Shown piece by piece: positions 63,037 through 64,000 of a stretch of DNA of 64,000 nt; within the stretch, counting starts at the first letter, position 1, and the number at the start of each line of letters is the position of its first letter. The translations under genes were made by a program, and so were the position numbers. The DNA is from Salegentibacter agarivorans. GTDB lineage: Bacteria; Bacteroidota; Bacteroidia; Flavobacteriales; Flavobacteriaceae. The DNA is taken from NCBI RefSeq assembly GCF_900113135.1, contig NZ_FOOH01000001.1:372001-436000 (forward strand), written 5' to 3'. The notes under the pieces are model-generated. The model did not search any database and was not told where the DNA came from. It was given only the letters and a program-made list of their open reading frames with translations.

Positions 63037-64000
63037 TTATAGCTGTAGCGTTACAACATCGTTAAAGGCGGGAATGCTCACTGCATAATTATAACGATCT
63101 TTTATTTTTACTCTTAATGAGTCTAAAGCGGTGGGCTCGCCGTGGATTAAAAATATCTTTTCAGGAATATTTTTTATTTCTGACATCCAATCCAATAGTT
63201 CCTTTTGATCGGCGTGAGCAGAGAGACTTTCCATCTTTAATATTTTTGCTTTTACCGGGCAATATTTCCCAAAGATTTTTACTTCTGAAGCTCCGTTTTC
63301 CAGCTGCCTGCCTCTGGTGCCTTCGGCCTGGTAACCTGCTAATAGCACTGTGGTTTCCGGTTTGTCTATTAAATAACGAAGATAGGTGAGTACACGGCCG
63401 CCGGTTACCATTCCGCTGCCGGCTATTACAATCTTAGACCTGTTTTCATCTATAGTTTTCCAGGTATCGCGGTATGAAGTGATGATATTAAAATAGGATA
63501 GCATTTTTCTAAATTCATCTTGCTCAATTTTATGCCACTTGCTAAAACCTTCAAATAAACCAAGAACTTCATTACCCATTGGGCTATCTATGTAAATAGG
63601 AATTTTTGGGATTTTATTCTTTTTGATTAAAAGGTATAACTTGTACATAATTCCCTGCAAACGTTCTACTGCAAAACTTGGTATAATAAGATTTCCTTTT
63701 TTGTTTACGGTTTCCTTAATTGCTTCAATAAAAATTTCGTCTGAATCATCTTCGGGATGAAGTCTATCACCGTAGGTACTTTCTAAAAATAAGTAATCTG
63801 CCCATTCCGGCTTATTAGGTGCTTCTAAAAGTAAATCTTTTTCCCGCCCAATATCGCCTGAAAATACAAAGCGCTTTTCAAAAATCTCAATTTCAATAAA
63901 CGTTGAACCTAAGATATGGCCATTGGTCTGGTAGCGATATTTTATATTTTCTGAAATTCTATGCCACTCATTCAGCTTTATACTTTTAAATAAACCTATA
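63037..64000 (-). CDS. Beta-CASP metallo-beta-lactamase, RNase-like (partial)
   Basis: The frame continues past the right edge, so the N-terminal zinc motifs are not seen. The visible 320 residues include FVFSGDIGRE, FLESTYGDRLH, IIPSFAVERLQGIMY, KIVIAGSGMVTGGRVLTYL (beta-CASP) and LSAHADQKELLDWM with FLIHGEPTALDSLRVKI (RNA-specificity motif). These place it in the CPSF/YSH1-like and RNase J-like superfamily, of the kind annotated as MBL-fold RNA-metabolising protein in Bacteroidetes. The start lies beyond 64000; an internal ATG at 63660 is not the true start. Confidence 0.92.
   Translation of the reverse strand, partial: IGLFKSIKLNEWHRISENIKYRYQTNGHILGSTFIEIEIFEKRFVFSGDIGREKDLLLEAPNKPEWADYLFLESTYGDRLHPEDDSDEIFIEAIKETVNKKGNLIIPSFAVERLQGIMYKLYLLIKKNKIPKIPIYIDSPMGNEVLGLFEGFSKWHKIEQDEFRKMLSYFNIITSYRDTWKTIDENRSKIVIAGSGMVTGGRVLTYLRYLIDKPETTVLLAGYQAEGTRGRQLENGASEVKIFGKYCPVKAKILKMESLSAHADQKELLDWMSEIKNIPEKIFLIHGEPTALDSLRVKIKDRYNYAVSIPAFNDVVTLQL

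Overview
This AT-rich window looks like the chromosome of a marine or saline-habitat member of the Flavobacteriaceae (Bacteroidetes), near Salegentibacter, Gramella or Zunongwangia; the genus is an inference. The evidence is the low GC content, the lack of clear Shine-Dalgarno sites, exact Bacteroidetes TAnnTTTG promoter boxes, flavobacterial gene families (Wzi-like, S10 and M61 peptidases, ProB without a PUA domain) and a sulfotransferase in a polysaccharide locus.

Region 1 (1-22201, + strand) is a long, tightly packed polysaccharide operon. It starts with the 3' end of rfbB and then rfbA. After these come a Wzx-type flippase, a sulfotransferase, a DegT/DnrJ sugar aminotransferase, a GNAT/PLP-enzyme fusion broken at an A8 tract, an ATP-grasp ligase, nine glycosyltransferases (four GT2, five GT4), a pyruvyl transferase, a nitroreductase-like protein, an MBOAT O-acyltransferase with an SGNH-like partner, and an EpsG/Wzy-like polymerase. 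The product should be a polymer carrying sulfate, pyruvate and O-acyl groups, and possibly an aminoacyl group.

Region 2 (22209-23545) is a decayed IS256-family element with terminal inverted repeats and two frameshifts in its transposase. It sits between the end of the operon and a convergent NeuD/PglD-like acyltransferase gene.

Region 3 (23559-35299) starts at a divergent promoter pair. The + operon encodes a PglA-like GT4, a PglC-like initiating phosphoglycosyl transferase, a PglD-like acetyltransferase, a PglE-like aminotransferase and a PglF/CapD-like dehydratase. Together these are a full UDP-di-N-acetylbacillosamine-type route from UDP-GlcNAc to the first lipid-linked sugars. Wza-like export and Wzc-like BY-kinase genes follow, then a convergent PHP tyrosine phosphatase gene and a Wzi-like outer-membrane protein gene. 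Regions 1 and 3 together supply a Wzx/Wzy-dependent capsule or exopolysaccharide system.

Region 4 (35327-44703) holds signalling and housekeeping genes: a multi-PAS histidine kinase, a REC-PAS protein with an orphan dimerisation helix and no ATPase domain, a stand-alone receiver, an endonuclease/exonuclease/phosphatase-family membrane protein, a PAP2 phosphatase and a VWA/MoxR-AAA pair.

Region 5 (44704-49801) is the threonine operon thrABC. It is preceded by a strong terminator and by what looks like a translational attenuator: a 33-codon leader peptide rich in Thr and Ile codons, with its codon cluster inside the 5' arm of a possible terminator that ends in T8.

Region 6 (49802-64000) contains an S10 peptidase, an AarF/UbiB-type kinase, a SulP transporter fused to a carbonic-anhydrase-like domain that has lost two zinc ligands, a CPA2 antiporter, an M61 peptidase, the proCBA operon and a partial beta-CASP metallo-beta-lactamase RNase-like gene. 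Long intergenic palindromes of one family occur at 43108-43186 and 49837-49898. I saw no tRNA, rRNA or CRISPR array. I judged everything by reading the sequence; no database search was possible.
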